This document shows, piece by piece, positions 16,149 to 24,952 of a stretch of 64,000 nt of DNA. Source of the DNA: Bradyrhizobium iriomotense (GTDB lineage Bacteria > Pseudomonadota > Alphaproteobacteria > Rhizobiales > Xanthobacteraceae). The translations under genes were made by a program, and so were the position numbers. How positions within the stretch are numbered: position 1 is the first letter of the stretch; the number at the start of each line of letters is the position of its first letter. The notes below the pieces were generated by a model. The model was not told where the DNA came from, searched no databases, and saw only the letters and a list, made by a program, of their open reading frames with translations. The stretch covers positions 155,054 through 219,053 of the forward strand of contig NZ_JAFCLP010000013.1 in the NCBI RefSeq assembly GCF_018129405.1, written 5' to 3'.

Positions 16149-16847
16149 TCACGTGTCCTTCGGCGGGCCCCAGACCAGGCTCTGCCGCCATCTCGCGCGC
16201 AGCACGTCGCGCCGCTCCGGATATCTTTCATCGAGATAAGTCGCGTCTACGACGCGGTCGGTGCGGAAGCTGCGGAAATCGCTGCGCAGCTCGCACCAGG
16301 CCGCGAGCAGGCGCACGGCTTCGAGATAGCCGACCGAGATCGGCCAGATCATGCGTTCGCTGGCGCGGCCCTGCTCGTCGCGATAGCGCAGCATGATCTT
16401 CTTGCCCTCGTGGATCTGGGTGCGCGTGCGCACCATGTCGAGGCGATCAGGCTCCCTGTTCCAGCTCGGTCGCGCGCGGCTCGCCGGTTCCAGCACGAAG
16501 GGGCGCAGGCGCTCCGGCACGGTGTCGGCGATCTTGGCCATCAGGTCTTCGGCCGCGCGCGCCAGCGCAGAGTCGGCATGGCCCGCAACCCATTGCGCGC
16601 CGAGCACCGCGGCCTCGATCTCGTCGGGTGTCAGCATCAAAGGCGGCAGGTCAAAACCCTTTTCCAGGATGTAGCCCATGCCGGCCTCACCGCGGATCGG
16701 CACGCGCTGGCCGATCAGCGTCGCGATATCGCGGTAGATCGTGCGCTTCGAGGTCTCGAGCTCGGCCGCGATCGCGTCCGCCGTCAGCGGCTTACGCGTG
16801 CGCCGGAGCACCTGGATGATCTGAAACAGCCGGTCGGCGCGTCTCAT
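16149..16847 (-). CDS. YafY-type HTH/WYL-domain transcriptional regulator
   Basis: 232 residues, shorter than the regulator at 8320 because the C-terminal extension is small. It has an N-terminal winged helix (LFQIIQVLRRTRKPLTADAI then TSKRTIYRDIATLIGQRVPI) and a WYL domain (about residues 140-200: MIWPISVGYLEAVRLLAAWC). It is followed immediately by the YkgJ gene and is divergent from a small ORF and a GST-like gene. Two similar palindromes, at 16889-16912 and 17200-17223, are probable binding sites. Confidence 0.87.
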   Translation of the reverse strand: MRRADRLFQIIQVLRRTRKPLTADAIAAELETSKRTIYRDIATLIGQRVPIRGEAGMGYILEKGFDLPPLMLTPDEIEAAVLGAQWVAGHADSALARAAEDLMAKIADTVPERLRPFVLEPASRARPSWNREPDRLDMVRTRTQIHEGKKIMLRYRDEQGRASERMIWPISVGYLEAVRLLAAWCELRSDFRSFRTDRVVDATYLDERYPERRDVLRARWRQSLVWGPPKDT

Positions 16848-16888
16848 GACAATTCTCTTCTCGGGACGGATCAGAAATCGGCGCGCGG

Positions 16889-16912
16889 CTGCTGACAGGA
16901 TGTTGGCAGCAG
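16889..16912. promoter_or_regulatory. Probable WYL-regulator operator, proximal copy
   Basis: Imperfect 24-bp palindrome CTGCTGACAGGA|TGTTGGCAGCAG, 42 bp upstream of the WYL regulator start. Both half-sites match CTGCTGNCANNA, which is also the half-site of the perfect palindrome at 17200-17223. Confidence 0.65.
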
Positions 16913-16958
16913 GGGGGTTCTATACCGGGACAACACATCGACTGAAGAGGATTTGTCC

Positions 16959-17234
16959 ATGATCACTCCAATCCATCTCGGCCTGGCCGGTCCGCTGTGG
17001 CGGGCGCAGCTCTGGCAAGCCCAAATATTGCAGGCTTGGGCGTTTGGCCGCCTCGTTTCGCTCGATCTCATGGCCGTTGATCTCCGATTTGCACTCGCAA
17101 GCGTGGTGACACGCTCGCTGACCCAGGCCGCGGACGCACTGGTCCGCCACGTCATGAGCCGCGCCTGGCAGGGGGCCCGTTTCGCAGAAGATATCACGGC
17201 TGCTGCCACCATGGTGGCAGCAGCCCGGCACTAG
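16959..17234 (+). CDS. Small hypothetical protein
   Basis: 91 residues from the ATG at 16959 with GAAGAGG eight bases upstream. No known motif; moderately hydrophobic helical composition (LWRAQLWQAQILQAWAFGRL). Its last codons (AAATMVAAARH) lie over the perfect palindrome at 17200-17223, so the 3' end doubles as a likely operator. It sits between the divergent WYL regulator and the downstream GST-like gene 35 bp away. It may be a genuine small gene or a leader region. Confidence 0.5.
   Translation: MITPIHLGLAGPLWRAQLWQAQILQAWAFGRLVSLDLMAVDLRFALASVVTRSLTQAADALVRHVMSRAWQGARFAEDITAAATMVAAARH
17200..17223. promoter_or_regulatory. Perfect 24-bp palindrome, distal WYL-regulator operator
   Basis: CTGCTGCCACCA is exactly inverted as TGGTGGCAGCAG with no spacer. 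It is 46 bp upstream of the GST-like gene and shares its half-site with the site at 16889-16912. Confidence 0.65.
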
Positions 17235-17269
17235 GTTCCATCAAACTTGGCAGGTTCAGGAGAGCTTTC

Positions 17270-17998
17270 ATGATCACGCTTTACGGCTTTGGCACCGGCT
17301 TCGGCCTGCCGGAAATCAGCCCCTTCGTCACCAAGACCGAGGTGCAGCTCAAGATGGCGGGACTGCCCTACCGGAAGGAGCGCGCGATGCCGCCCGCCTC
17401 CCCAAAGGGGCAATTGCCGTTCATCGACGATGGCGGCGAGGCGGTGGCTGATTCCACCTTCATCCGCGCCCATATCGAGCGCCGCTACGGCTTCGATTTC
17501 GACGCCGGCCTCTCCTTGGCTGAACGTGCACAGGCCTGGGCGTTCGAGCGGATGATCGAGCATCATGTCTATTGGGCGCTGGTTGGCGCGCGCTGGGTCG
17601 ATCCGGTCAATTTTGCCAAGGGGCCTGCGCATTTCTTCGACGGCGCACCGGAGCACAACCGCGAGAAGCTGCGCGAGGACGCGCAATTCCGCGTCGCCGA
17701 GAACTATCTGCTCTCCGGTCTCGGCCGCCACGCTCCCGATGACGACGTTGATCTCGCCGTGCGCTCGCTGTTCGCGCTGTCGGTGCAGCTCGGCGACAAG
17801 GCCTATCTGATGGGCAACAAGCCCTGCGGCGTCGACGCCACAGCCTTCGGCGCGCTCGCGGGGATACTGACGCCGTTCTTCGAATCAGGACTACGGCAGC
17901 GGGCGGAAGGGTTTCCGAACCTCACGGCGTATGTCGACCGCATGATGGACAATTACTATCCAGAGTTCGCCTGGACCCCGCTGCGGCAGGCTGCTTGA
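17270..17998 (+). CDS. Glutathione S-transferase-like protein
   Basis: 242 residues; the ATG has AGGAGAG upstream. The N-terminal thioredoxin-like half is of the metaxin/FAXC sub-type (MITLYGFGTGFGLPEISPFV, cis-Pro segment PKGQLPFIDD, then ADSTFIRAHIERRYG). The C-terminal helical domain contains YLMGNKPCGVDATAFG in place of the usual GST N-capping box. The family is poorly characterised. Position next to the WYL regulator and its palindromes suggests regulation by it. Confidence 0.82.
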   Translation: MITLYGFGTGFGLPEISPFVTKTEVQLKMAGLPYRKERAMPPASPKGQLPFIDDGGEAVADSTFIRAHIERRYGFDFDAGLSLAERAQAWAFERMIEHHVYWALVGARWVDPVNFAKGPAHFFDGAPEHNREKLREDAQFRVAENYLLSGLGRHAPDDDVDLAVRSLFALSVQLGDKAYLMGNKPCGVDATAFGALAGILTPFFESGLRQRAEGFPNLTAYVDRMMDNYYPEFAWTPLRQAA

Positions 17999-18023
17999 GC
18001 GCTCACGCGGATCGAATGAAAAA

Positions 18024-18046
18024 GAGCCGGCCCATCGGGCCGGCTC
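18024..18046 (-). terminator. Intrinsic terminator of the binding-protein gene
   Basis: A perfect 10-bp stem GAGCCGGCCC / GGGCCGGCTC with loop ATC, followed on the minus strand by TTTTT. It lies 27 bp past the stop of the minus-strand gene at 18073 and also just past the convergent GST-like gene. Confidence 0.85.
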
Positions 18047-18072
18047 TCGTCGTCTCAAAACTGTCGCTGCGC

Positions 18073-19224
18073 CTACTTCACCAGCGTGTACTTGCCGTTC
18101 TTCACGGTGAGCAGGATGCGCGAGCGCTCGTCGAGGCCGTAACGATCCTTTTCGGTGAAGTTGTAGACGCCCTGGCTCGCCGCCAGTTCCTTCTCCGACA
18201 GCAGCGCCTGGCGGATCGCTTCGCGGAATTCCGGCGTACCGGGTTTTGCGGTTTTCAGCGCGGTCGGGATGATGCGCTTCAGGATCTCGAACGCATCGTA
18301 GGAATGGCCGGCGAACTGGCTGCGGCTGTTCGGGCCGTATTTGGCTTCATAGGCCGTGTTGAGCGCGAGGCCCGGCTTCTTGGTGGCGGCCTCGTCCGGC
18401 TGGTCTTCGGGGTCCATGACGGGACCGGAGGCCATCAGCACGCCCTCGGCCGCTTTGCCGGCGATGCGGATGAAGTCCATGCTGGCGGCACCATGGGTCT
18501 GGTAGATCAGGCCCTGATAGCCGCGCTCGCGCAGCTCGGTCTGCGGCAGCGCGGCTGCGGTGCCGGAGGCGCCGACCAGGATCGCGTCGGGATTGGCGGC
18601 GACGAGCTTCAGCACCTGGCCGGTCACCGAGGTGTCCGGGCGGGCGAAGCGCTCCTCGTCGACGATGGTCATGCCCATCGGCACGGCCTGCGCTTTCAGG
18701 TCGTTGAACCAGAGGTCGCCGTAGGAGTCGGAATAGCCGATATAACCGAGGGTCTTGATGCCCTTCGACTTCATGTGATCGTACAGCACCTTGCCGACGA
18801 TCGGGATCGGCTGCGGCATCGCCACCGACCACTTCATGCGCTCCGGCGTGATCGGGAAGGGCGCCAGACCAAAGTGCGGGATGCCGGCTTCGTTGGCGAC
18901 GTTGGACACCGCGATGGTCGGCGGCGTCAGCGCCGAGCCCATGATGATGTCGGCCTTGGATTCCGTCACGAAGCGGCGGGCGTTGGTGGTCGCCGTGGTG
19001 GGATCGCCGCCGTCGTCGAGCACGATCACCTTCAGCGGCACGCCGCCGATCTCCTTCGGCACGAATTCCAGCGCGTTGCGCTCGGGAATGCCGAGGGCCG
19101 CGCCCGGGCCCGTGGTGGTGGTGGTGATGCCGATGGTGATTTCGCTGGTCTGGGCCAGCGCGGGCAGCGCTGGCAGGGCGAGCGTCGCCGCGGCAATGGC
19201 GGCGGTCAGGTAAAAGCGTTTCAT
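18073..19224 (-). CDS. ABC transporter substrate-binding protein (LivK type, aromatic-acid candidate)
   Basis: 383 residues with a signal peptide (MKRFYLTAAIAAATLALPAL, cleavage after ALAQ) and a Peripla_BP_6 fold (TTTTTGPGAALGIPERNAL; KVIVLDDGGDPTTATTNARR). It captures a solute in the periplasm for a LIV-type ABC transporter. It closes an operon of thioesterase, SDR, feruloyl-CoA synthase-like and crotonase genes. The matching permease/ATPase genes are probably those at 32069-35612. By analogy to the R. palustris cou locus (CouP), hydroxycinnamates are likely ligands; this is inference. Confidence 0.88.
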   Translation of the reverse strand: MKRFYLTAAIAAATLALPALPALAQTSEITIGITTTTTGPGAALGIPERNALEFVPKEIGGVPLKVIVLDDGGDPTTATTNARRFVTESKADIIMGSALTPPTIAVSNVANEAGIPHFGLAPFPITPERMKWSVAMPQPIPIVGKVLYDHMKSKGIKTLGYIGYSDSYGDLWFNDLKAQAVPMGMTIVDEERFARPDTSVTGQVLKLVAANPDAILVGASGTAAALPQTELRERGYQGLIYQTHGAASMDFIRIAGKAAEGVLMASGPVMDPEDQPDEAATKKPGLALNTAYEAKYGPNSRSQFAGHSYDAFEILKRIIPTALKTAKPGTPEFREAIRQALLSEKELAASQGVYNFTEKDRYGLDERSRILLTVKNGKYTLVK

Positions 19225-19306
19225 CTATTTATTCCTCCCTTGACGTGTTTCCTTGAAAGCAGAAATCGGGGGGTAATTCAGCCCCCTCTTTTGGTGATGC
19301 GGCGAT

Positions 19307-19726
19307 TTAGCTTCCCGTGAATTTGGCGACCATTTCCCCAGGAAACGGTGCTGATTTGAGCTTGTCGGGGTTGTCAGGATCGCGGCCGACCAGGACGCGG
19401 GTCTCGAACCCCTCGATCGCCAGCGCCTCGCCCTTGTAGACGTTGTGCTTCACCTCGAAGCTCGAGCGCTTGATGCTCTCGATTTTCGTCTCGATGGTGA
19501 TCCAGTCGCCATAGGTCGAGGGGATGTAGAACTTGGCCCGCGTATCGACCATGGGAATTCCCACCAGGCCGTATTTGCGGACCAGGTCCTGCTTGGAGAA
19601 GCCGGCGACCTCGAACAGGGTCGAGGTCGAATCGTCGAACATCGCGAAATAGCGCGGGTAATAGACGATGTTGGCGGGGTCGCAGTCACCCCACTGGATC
19701 TGGACCTCGCGCCGGTTCACGAACAT
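19307..19726 (-). CDS. Acyl-CoA thioesterase, 4-hydroxybenzoyl-CoA thioesterase family
   Basis: 139 residues, a single hot-dog domain. The signature QIQWGDCDPANIVYYPRYFA contains the catalytic Asp of the 4HBT family in the GDxDxxxxVYYPxY context. It would release a free acid such as 4-hydroxybenzoate from its CoA ester. This fits the ligase, hydratase and dehydrogenase genes upstream in the operon and the pobA gene nearby, which uses free 4-hydroxybenzoate. Confidence 0.87.
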   Translation of the reverse strand: MFVNRREVQIQWGDCDPANIVYYPRYFAMFDDSTSTLFEVAGFSKQDLVRKYGLVGIPMVDTRAKFYIPSTYGDWITIETKIESIKRSSFEVKHNVYKGEALAIEGFETRVLVGRDPDNPDKLKSAPFPGEMVAKFTGS

Positions 19727-19752
19727 GCGTTATTTATCCATTAGCGCTGAGC

Positions 19753-19882
19753 CACACCTCTCCCGGAGGGAGAGGTCGAATTGCGCAGCAATTCGGGTGA
19801 GGGACTGCGGTCCCTCGAGAGGGCAGGGCCCCTCACCCGGCGCTTCGCGCCGACCTCTCCCAAAGGGAGAGGTAAGGTCGAG
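19753..19882. repeat. Dispersed repeat, CCTCTCCC family
   Basis: CACCTCTCCCGGAGGGAGAGG at the left and CCTCTCCCAAAGGGAGAGG at the right are local hairpins around an inner inverted pair (GGGTGAGGGACTGC and CCCCTCACCC). Related copies are at 24785-24928, 26836-26981 and 63786-63930. This copy lies inside an operon, between the SDR and thioesterase genes. Confidence 0.75.
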
Positions 19883-19908
19883 ATCGCTGCTGCGATACGA
19901 ATCATCAC

Positions 19909-20670
19909 TTATTTCGGCGCCATGCGCAGCGAGCCGTCGAGGCGCACCACTTCGCCGTTCAGGTAGGCGTTTTCCACCATGTGCAGCGCGAGCGCGGCGA
20001 ACTCGTCGGCCTGGCCGAGCCGGCGCGGGAACGGGATGGCGGCGGCGAGCGAGTCCTGGGCTTCCTGCGGCAGGTTCGCGAGTAGCGGTGTCAGGAACAG
20101 GCCGGGCGCGATGGTGAGCACGCGGATGCCGAACTGCGCCAGCTCGCGCGCGATCGGCAGCGTCATGCCGACGATGCCGCCCTTGGAGGCCGAATAGGCG
20201 GATTGGCCGATCTGGCCGTCATAGGCGGCGACGGAGGCGGTGTTGATGATGACGCCGCGCTCGCCGGTCGCCTGCGGCTCGAGCTTCGACATCTCGGTCG
20301 CGGCGAGGCGCAGCATGTTGAAGGTGCCGATCAGATTGACCTTGATCACCTTGTCGAAATCGGCGAGCGCCATCGGGCCGTCGCGGCCGACGACGCGCTT
20401 GGCAACGCCGATGCCGGCGCAATTGACCAGCACGCGCGCCGGGCCATGGGCCTTGTTGGCCTGCGCGATCGCGGCTTCAGCGGACGCGGCGTCGGAGACG
20501 TCGCAGGTCACGGCGACGCCCTTGATTTCGGCGGCAACGGTTTCAGCGAGCTTGGCATTGAGGTCGCACACCGCGACCTTGGCGCCCTGCGCCGCCAGCT
20601 TTCGCGCGGTCGCAGCGCCCAGTCCTGATGCGCCGCCGGTGACGATGGCTGCCTGATCCTTCAACAACAT
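19909..20670 (-). CDS. SDR-family dehydrogenase, 3-hydroxyacyl-CoA dehydrogenase type 2-like
   Basis: 253 residues, a classical short-chain dehydrogenase. NAD site [12 protein letters not shown] with Asp in VCDLN (NAD preference), NCAGIG, and the active-site Ser in NTASVA with Y-x3-K in YSASKGG. Sequence features resemble HSD17B10-type 3-hydroxyacyl-CoA dehydrogenases (the insertion [20 protein letters not shown] and the tail [16 protein letters not shown]). In the operon it would oxidise the beta-hydroxyacyl-CoA formed by the crotonase, giving a beta-oxidative route for the phenylpropenoate side chain. Confidence 0.87.
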   Translation of the reverse strand: MLLKDQAAIVTGGASGLGAATARKLAAQGAKVAVCDLNAKLAETVAAEIKGVAVTCDVSDAASAEAAIAQANKAHGPARVLVNCAGIGVAKRVVGRDGPMALADFDKVIKVNLIGTFNMLRLAATEMSKLEPQATGERGVIINTASVAAYDGQIGQSAYSASKGGIVGMTLPIARELAQFGIRVLTIAPGLFLTPLLANLPQEAQDSLAAAIPFPRRLGQADEFAALALHMVENAYLNGEVVRLDGSLRMAPK

Positions 20671-20695
20671 GGCGTTCTCCTTTGGCGGTGGTTTC

Positions 20696-22579
20696 TTACC
20701 CGACCGATATCACACGGTCCGACGGATTGGCAGCGTAGAGCTCGTCGATCAAGGCGGTACGATGCTCCAGCACCGCGCGCTGGTTGATCGAGCCCTTGTC
20801 GGTGACCTCGCCCTTGTCGATCGAGAGCGGCGTGTCCATCAGGATCGCGCGGGTGATCCGGGTCGAGGATCCCGTGGCTTGGCTGAGGAAGCGCGTCAGG
20901 CGCTCGCGAAATGCCTCGCGCACCAGCCGGTCGCGCGTGGCGACGACGAGATCGTCCGCCGGCAGCGTCGGATTGATCAGGCGGCAACCGTCGAGGTCGA
21001 GCACGACCAGCGCGGAGACCTCGTCGCGGTTGATGCCGGCGATGACGACGTCGCGCACCAGAGGCGCGCAGGCCGCGGTGAGGCGCGCGCGCAGGGGGCC
21101 GACGCTGACCCAGGTGCCGCTGGCGAGCTTGAAGTCCTCGCTGACGCGGCCGTCGAAATCGAAGCCGGCGTTGAAATCATCGGGATCGGCGGGCTTGAGC
21201 GCATCGCCCATCTTGTAAAATCCTTCCTCGTCGAAGGATTTTGCGGTGATGTCGGGTTGGCGCCAGTAGCCGGGCATGACGTTCGGTCCCTTGGCACGGA
21301 CCTCCAGCTTGCCGTTGTTCGGCACCAGCTTGGCGTCGTTCCCTGAAACCGGCAGGCCGACATGGCCGGAGCGGCTGGTGCGCGGATTGACCGACATGAA
21401 GAACGGCGCGGTCTCGGTGGCACCAAGGCCGGTCAGCATCGGCACGCGATAGCCCTTTTCCTTCACCGCGAGCTCGTCGAGGCTGTTCCAGACGAACGGC
21501 GACAGCGCCGCGCCGGAGAAGAACATCGCATGCAGCCGGTCGAAGAACTTTGCGCGCAGGCCCTGGTCGTCGCGCAAATAGGGCAGCAGCGATTCATAGC
21601 CCTTGGGCACGTTGAAATAGACGGTCGGCGAAATCTCCTGGAGATTGCGCACGGTCTCCTCGATGCCTCCAGGCACCGGCTTGCCGGCATCCAGATACAT
21701 CGAGCCGCCATTGTAGAGCGTCAGCCCGATATTGTGGTTGCCGCCAAAAGTGTGGTTCCAGGGCAGCCAGTCGATGATGACGGGCGGCTCGTCCTTGAGG
21801 AAGGCGAGCGTCTCGCGCAGCATCACCTGGTTGGCGCAGATCATGCGCTGGGTGTTGATGACGGCCTTGGGATTGCCGGTCGAGCCCGAGGTCAGCAGGA
21901 ATTTTGCGATCGTATCAGGGCCGATCTTGCCGTGCACCGCGTCGAGATCGCCGCGGATCGGCGTCGCCATGAGATCGGCGAGCAGGGTGACGTCGCGGCC
22001 CGGTACGGTGCCCCAGGATGCCGCGATCTCGGTGCCGAGCGAGACATTGGCGGCAAGCGCGTCGGCGAACTTGTCGGCGTCCTCTGCGAAGACGAGACCC
22101 GGCGTCAGCAGCTTCATCAGATAGGACAGCTTGCCGTAGTCCTTCGACACCAGCGAATAGGCCGGCGACACCGGGCAGAACGGAACGCCGGCATAGAACG
22201 CGCCGAAGGCCAGCAGCGCATGGTCGATCGAATTGCCGGAGAGGATCACGACCGGCCGCTCGGCCGACAGACCGCGCGCAATCAGGCTTGAAGCGATGTG
22301 CCGGCTCGCGGCGAGCAGCTCGGCATAGGTGATCTTGCGCCAGCCGCGGCCGCCTTCGCGCTCGGCCATGAAGACGCGGTCCGGCGTCGTCGTCGCCCAA
22401 TGATGCAGGCGGTCGGTGATGCGGACCGGATAGTCGCCGAGCGGCTGCTTGGGCCGCAGATAGATCGTGCCGTCGTCGCGCCGCTCGATGTTGACGACGG
22501 GATCGCCGAACGAAATGGGCCGCAGCGGAGAATTGCTCGCGCCGCGCTCCATGCTGGAAGAGGACGGCTGCGCGCTCAT
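20696..22579 (-). CDS. Feruloyl-CoA synthase-like acyl-CoA ligase
   Basis: 627 residues, the length typical of feruloyl-CoA synthases (Fcs) and longer than ordinary fatty acyl-CoA ligases. The adenylation motif is [19 protein letters not shown]. Further segments are [15 protein letters not shown] and [10 protein letters not shown]; the latter replaces the usual YGxTE. The C-terminal domain holds [20 protein letters not shown], characteristic of the Fcs group. It would activate ferulate, p-coumarate or related acids. The gene starts 10 bp after the crotonase stop. Confidence 0.87.
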   Translation of the reverse strand: MSAQPSSSSMERGASNSPLRPISFGDPVVNIERRDDGTIYLRPKQPLGDYPVRITDRLHHWATTTPDRVFMAEREGGRGWRKITYAELLAASRHIASSLIARGLSAERPVVILSGNSIDHALLAFGAFYAGVPFCPVSPAYSLVSKDYGKLSYLMKLLTPGLVFAEDADKFADALAANVSLGTEIAASWGTVPGRDVTLLADLMATPIRGDLDAVHGKIGPDTIAKFLLTSGSTGNPKAVINTQRMICANQVMLRETLAFLKDEPPVIIDWLPWNHTFGGNHNIGLTLYNGGSMYLDAGKPVPGGIEETVRNLQEISPTVYFNVPKGYESLLPYLRDDQGLRAKFFDRLHAMFFSGAALSPFVWNSLDELAVKEKGYRVPMLTGLGATETAPFFMSVNPRTSRSGHVGLPVSGNDAKLVPNNGKLEVRAKGPNVMPGYWRQPDITAKSFDEEGFYKMGDALKPADPDDFNAGFDFDGRVSEDFKLASGTWVSVGPLRARLTAACAPLVRDVVIAGINRDEVSALVVLDLDGCRLINPTLPADDLVVATRDRLVREAFRERLTRFLSQATGSSTRITRAILMDTPLSIDKGEVTDKGSINQRAVLEHRTALIDELYAANPSDRVISVG

Positions 22580-22589
22580 GACTTTACGC

Positions 22590-23399
22590 TCATGACTTGG
22601 GCTTCACCTTGGCGGTCTTGTGCTCGAGGAATTCGCGGATCCTACGCTTGGCCTCCTTGTCGCTCTGCGCGACGGTGGCCATCAGCGATTCCATCAGCAG
22701 GCCGGTCTGCGGATTGGCTTCCGCGATCATCGGCAGCGCCTGGAGCACGGCGAAATTCGTCAGCGGCGCGTTGGAGGCGATCTTGGTCGCAAGCTCCAGC
22801 GCCTTGCCGAGCCCGTTGCCGGCCTCCGTCAGATATTGCGCAAAGCCGTAGGAGGCGCCTTCGGTCGCGCTATAGACGCGTCCCGTCAGCATCATGTCCA
22901 TCATCCTGGCAACGCCGATCAGCCGCGGCAGCCGCACCGAGCCTCCGCCGCCGACGAAGATGCCGCGCTGCCCCTCCGGCAGCGCGAAATAGGTCGAGGG
23001 CTCGGCGACGCGGATATGCGCGGCGCAGGCAAGCTCCAGCCCGCCGCCGATCACGGCGCCCCTGAGCGCCGCGATGACAGGCACGCGGCTGTACTGGATG
23101 CGGTCGAACACCCGGTGCCACATCTGGGAATGAAGGAGCCCGCCGGTCGCGTCGTGCTCGGTCAGCTCGGACAGGTCGAGACCACTGGAGAAATGGTCGC
23201 CGATGCCGTGGATGACGACCGCGCCGATGTCCTCGGGCAGGGAGGCAAAACACTCGCCGATTTCCAGGATGATGCCGTCATTGAGCGCATTGCGCTTGGC
23301 CGGCCGGTTCAGACCCACGGTCAGAACCCGGTCCGCCCGCTCGATCCTCAAAAGCCCGGAGGCGCCCGCGTCAGCGGTCTCGGCGTTTCCCTGTGTCAT
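22590..23399 (-). CDS. Enoyl-CoA hydratase / crotonase (hydroxycinnamoyl-CoA hydratase candidate)
   Basis: 269 residues. The oxyanion-hole segments are DHFSSGLDLSEL and RGAVIGGGLELACAAHIRVA. Both hydratase glutamates are retained (GGGLE and ALPEGQRG). It is first gene of the operon crotonase, ligase, SDR, thioesterase, binding protein. The product likely hydrates the double bond of a hydroxycinnamoyl-CoA; whether it also performs the retro-aldol cleavage of Ech-type enzymes cannot be decided. The SDR and the lack of an aldehyde dehydrogenase favour plain hydration. Confidence 0.86.
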   Translation of the reverse strand: MTQGNAETADAGASGLLRIERADRVLTVGLNRPAKRNALNDGIILEIGECFASLPEDIGAVVIHGIGDHFSSGLDLSELTEHDATGGLLHSQMWHRVFDRIQYSRVPVIAALRGAVIGGGLELACAAHIRVAEPSTYFALPEGQRGIFVGGGGSVRLPRLIGVARMMDMMLTGRVYSATEGASYGFAQYLTEAGNGLGKALELATKIASNAPLTNFAVLQALPMIAEANPQTGLLMESLMATVAQSDKEAKRRIREFLEHKTAKVKPKS

Positions 23400-23418
23400 T
23401 TGCGTCCTTGTCAGAATA

Positions 23419-23433
23419 GTTATGTTGTATAAC
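23419..23433. promoter_or_regulatory. Inverted repeat GTTAT-N5-ATAAC upstream of the hydroxycinnamate operon
   Basis: GTTAT GTTGT ATAAC is an AT-rich symmetrical site 20 bp upstream of the crotonase start. Its size fits a MarR-type operator. A MarR gene lies at 35790. Confidence 0.5.
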
Positions 23434-23527
23434 GAATTTTGGAGGAGTCAAGGTGGGGGGCCTCCCCGGCGGCGGGGCCGCTACGCGAGTCTCGGCTCCC
23501 GCAGGAACGGGTAACCGCTCCGTGTCA

Positions 23528-24208
23528 TCAGCCCATCGCCACCTGGTCGCCCTTGGTCCCGTGCTCGCGTTGGTCGAGCCACATCGTGCCGAGCGCGAAC
23601 GCCAGCCACCCGAAATTGTAGGCAAAGCCCATGATCAGAACGACCCAGCCGGGAATCGGCCCGACGGCCGCGCGATTAATAAGTTCCGTCAAGGTCAACG
23701 CAGGCGCCGGATGGATCGCAATCTTGCCGCAATAGGCGGTCGCCTGGATGGCGAGGATCCAGACGTAGTTGCGACGCAACCGCCGTCCGGCCGCGCGGAC
23801 AAACGAAATGTGATGGCGGGGCGCAGTGTAGTCGCGCGCGAGAACAGCCTTCCAGCCATCATCGTGCGTTTCACCGGTGAAGATTGGCGCATAGAAATTC
23901 CTCTCCAGCCAACGAGCCCGGGCACGCCAGACATTGAAATAGCGATAACGCCGCGCCTCCATACCAAGGAACACGGCAAGGAGCAGTCCGACGAGTACGA
24001 GTGGCAGAGGCGAAGCTTCCGGGCTCGAAAAGGTCGTCGACAGTGCGATGCCCATCGTGACGATCGCCCAATTGGTCGTGTTGTCGAGCCGCGTTCGCCA
24101 GATCGTCGATCGATAGACCTCGCCGCGGTAGAGATGAGCGATGGCGCCCATTTCGGCGGAGTCGAAGGTTTGTCGGGGGGCTGGTTCGCTGGAAGCCATA
24201 AGTGACAT
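23528..24208 (-). CDS. DUF2270 membrane protein
   Basis: 226 residues from the ATG at 24208 (MSLMASSEP), with GGGAG eight bases upstream; the frame continues upstream to 24250. Characteristic opening MGAIAHLYRGEVYRSTIWRT, two close hydrophobic segments (about residues 48-83), a charged middle (FNVWRARARWLERNFYAPIF) and two further membrane segments. This is the DUF2270 layout; the function is unknown. It interrupts the aromatic cluster and has no obvious functional link. Confidence 0.78.
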   Translation of the reverse strand: MSLMASSEPAPRQTFDSAEMGAIAHLYRGEVYRSTIWRTRLDNTTNWAIVTMGIALSTTFSSPEASPLPLVLVGLLLAVFLGMEARRYRYFNVWRARARWLERNFYAPIFTGETHDDGWKAVLARDYTAPRHHISFVRAAGRRLRRNYVWILAIQATAYCGKIAIHPAPALTLTELINRAAVGPIPGWVVLIMGFAYNFGWLAFALGTMWLDQREHGTKGDQVAMG

Positions 24209-24287
24209 GGTGGGACTCCCGTGGTCTGCACAACTTGGCGCAGATCGCATTCTGAACCAGGTCCGCCCCGGGGCAAAGACCGATTCC

Positions 24288-24746
24288 TCACTCCACCTGA
24301 TGCACGTCGATCACCACGCGATCCGCGTAGCGTGCGGCGGAGCCGACAAAGATGTGCTGCATCAGCCAGCGATACTTTTCGTGCCCCGTTTCGAATTTCG
24401 GCACGGTACGGCAATAGATCAGTTGCGGGTCGACCGGCTCGCCGCGCTTCAGTCTCCGCAGCAGTTCCACCGGCCCGAAGCGGATGCCCTTGTTCTCCAC
24501 GTAAACGGTGGCGCCGTCGTCGGTCTCGAAGGCGTACTTGGCTTCGAGATCGATCAGCTCGTTGGGGCGGATGGTCTGGAAGTCGGCGCCGAACGGCAGC
24601 ACCTTGCCGGTGACCTCGCCTGTCACTTCGCCGCCGATGATCGGAATGATGCGGCGGACGCCGATCCCGGTCTCACCGGCGGTGATGACATCGCCGATGC
24701 GCGCGGTGATGGTGAAGACGTATTTGGTTTCGAGGGTGGGTGTCAT
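24288..24746 (-). CDS. DUF3237 (UPF0311) domain protein
   Basis: 152 residues. The family signature is visible as IIPIIGGEVTGEVTGKVLPF then GADFQTIRPN and DLEAKYAFETDDGATVYVEN. It forms a small beta-barrel in known members. DUF3237 genes often lie in aromatic-compound gene clusters, and here one sits between a TRAP transporter and the feruloyl-CoA synthase operon, but no activity can be assigned. Confidence 0.85.
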   Translation of the reverse strand: MTPTLETKYVFTITARIGDVITAGETGIGVRRIIPIIGGEVTGEVTGKVLPFGADFQTIRPNELIDLEAKYAFETDDGATVYVENKGIRFGPVELLRRLKRGEPVDPQLIYCRTVPKFETGHEKYRWLMQHIFVGSAARYADRVVIDVHQVE

Positions 24747-24784
24747 CGCTTATCTCCAATCAATGGCGCCAAGCGCAGTGCCCT

Positions 24785-24928
24785 TCCTTCTCCCCTTGTG
24801 GGAGAAGGTGGGGCGAAGCGCCGGATGAGGGGTTGTCTCCGCGAACGCAGATGCGCGTGTGGAGAGAGACCCCTCACCCGTCTCGCCGCTTCGCGGCGAG
24901 CCACCCTCTCCCACAAGGGGAGAGGGGA
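24785..24928. repeat. Dispersed repeat, CCTCTCCC family
   Basis: CCTTCTCCCCTTGTGGGAGAAGG at the left and CCCTCTCCCACAAGGGGAGAGG at the right enclose CCCCTCACCC-type and GCCGCTTCGCGGC hairpins. It separates the TRAP large permease gene from the DUF3237 gene. Confidence 0.8.
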
Positions 24929-24952
24929 CGAGAGCTCGCCGCTCCATCTACG

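Noticed and set aside
19753-19882. CRISPR array or insertion-sequence ends at the CCTCTCCC repeats
   Set aside because: The units are short local hairpins without regular spacing, transposase genes or flanking target duplications. They match a dispersed intergenic repeat family.
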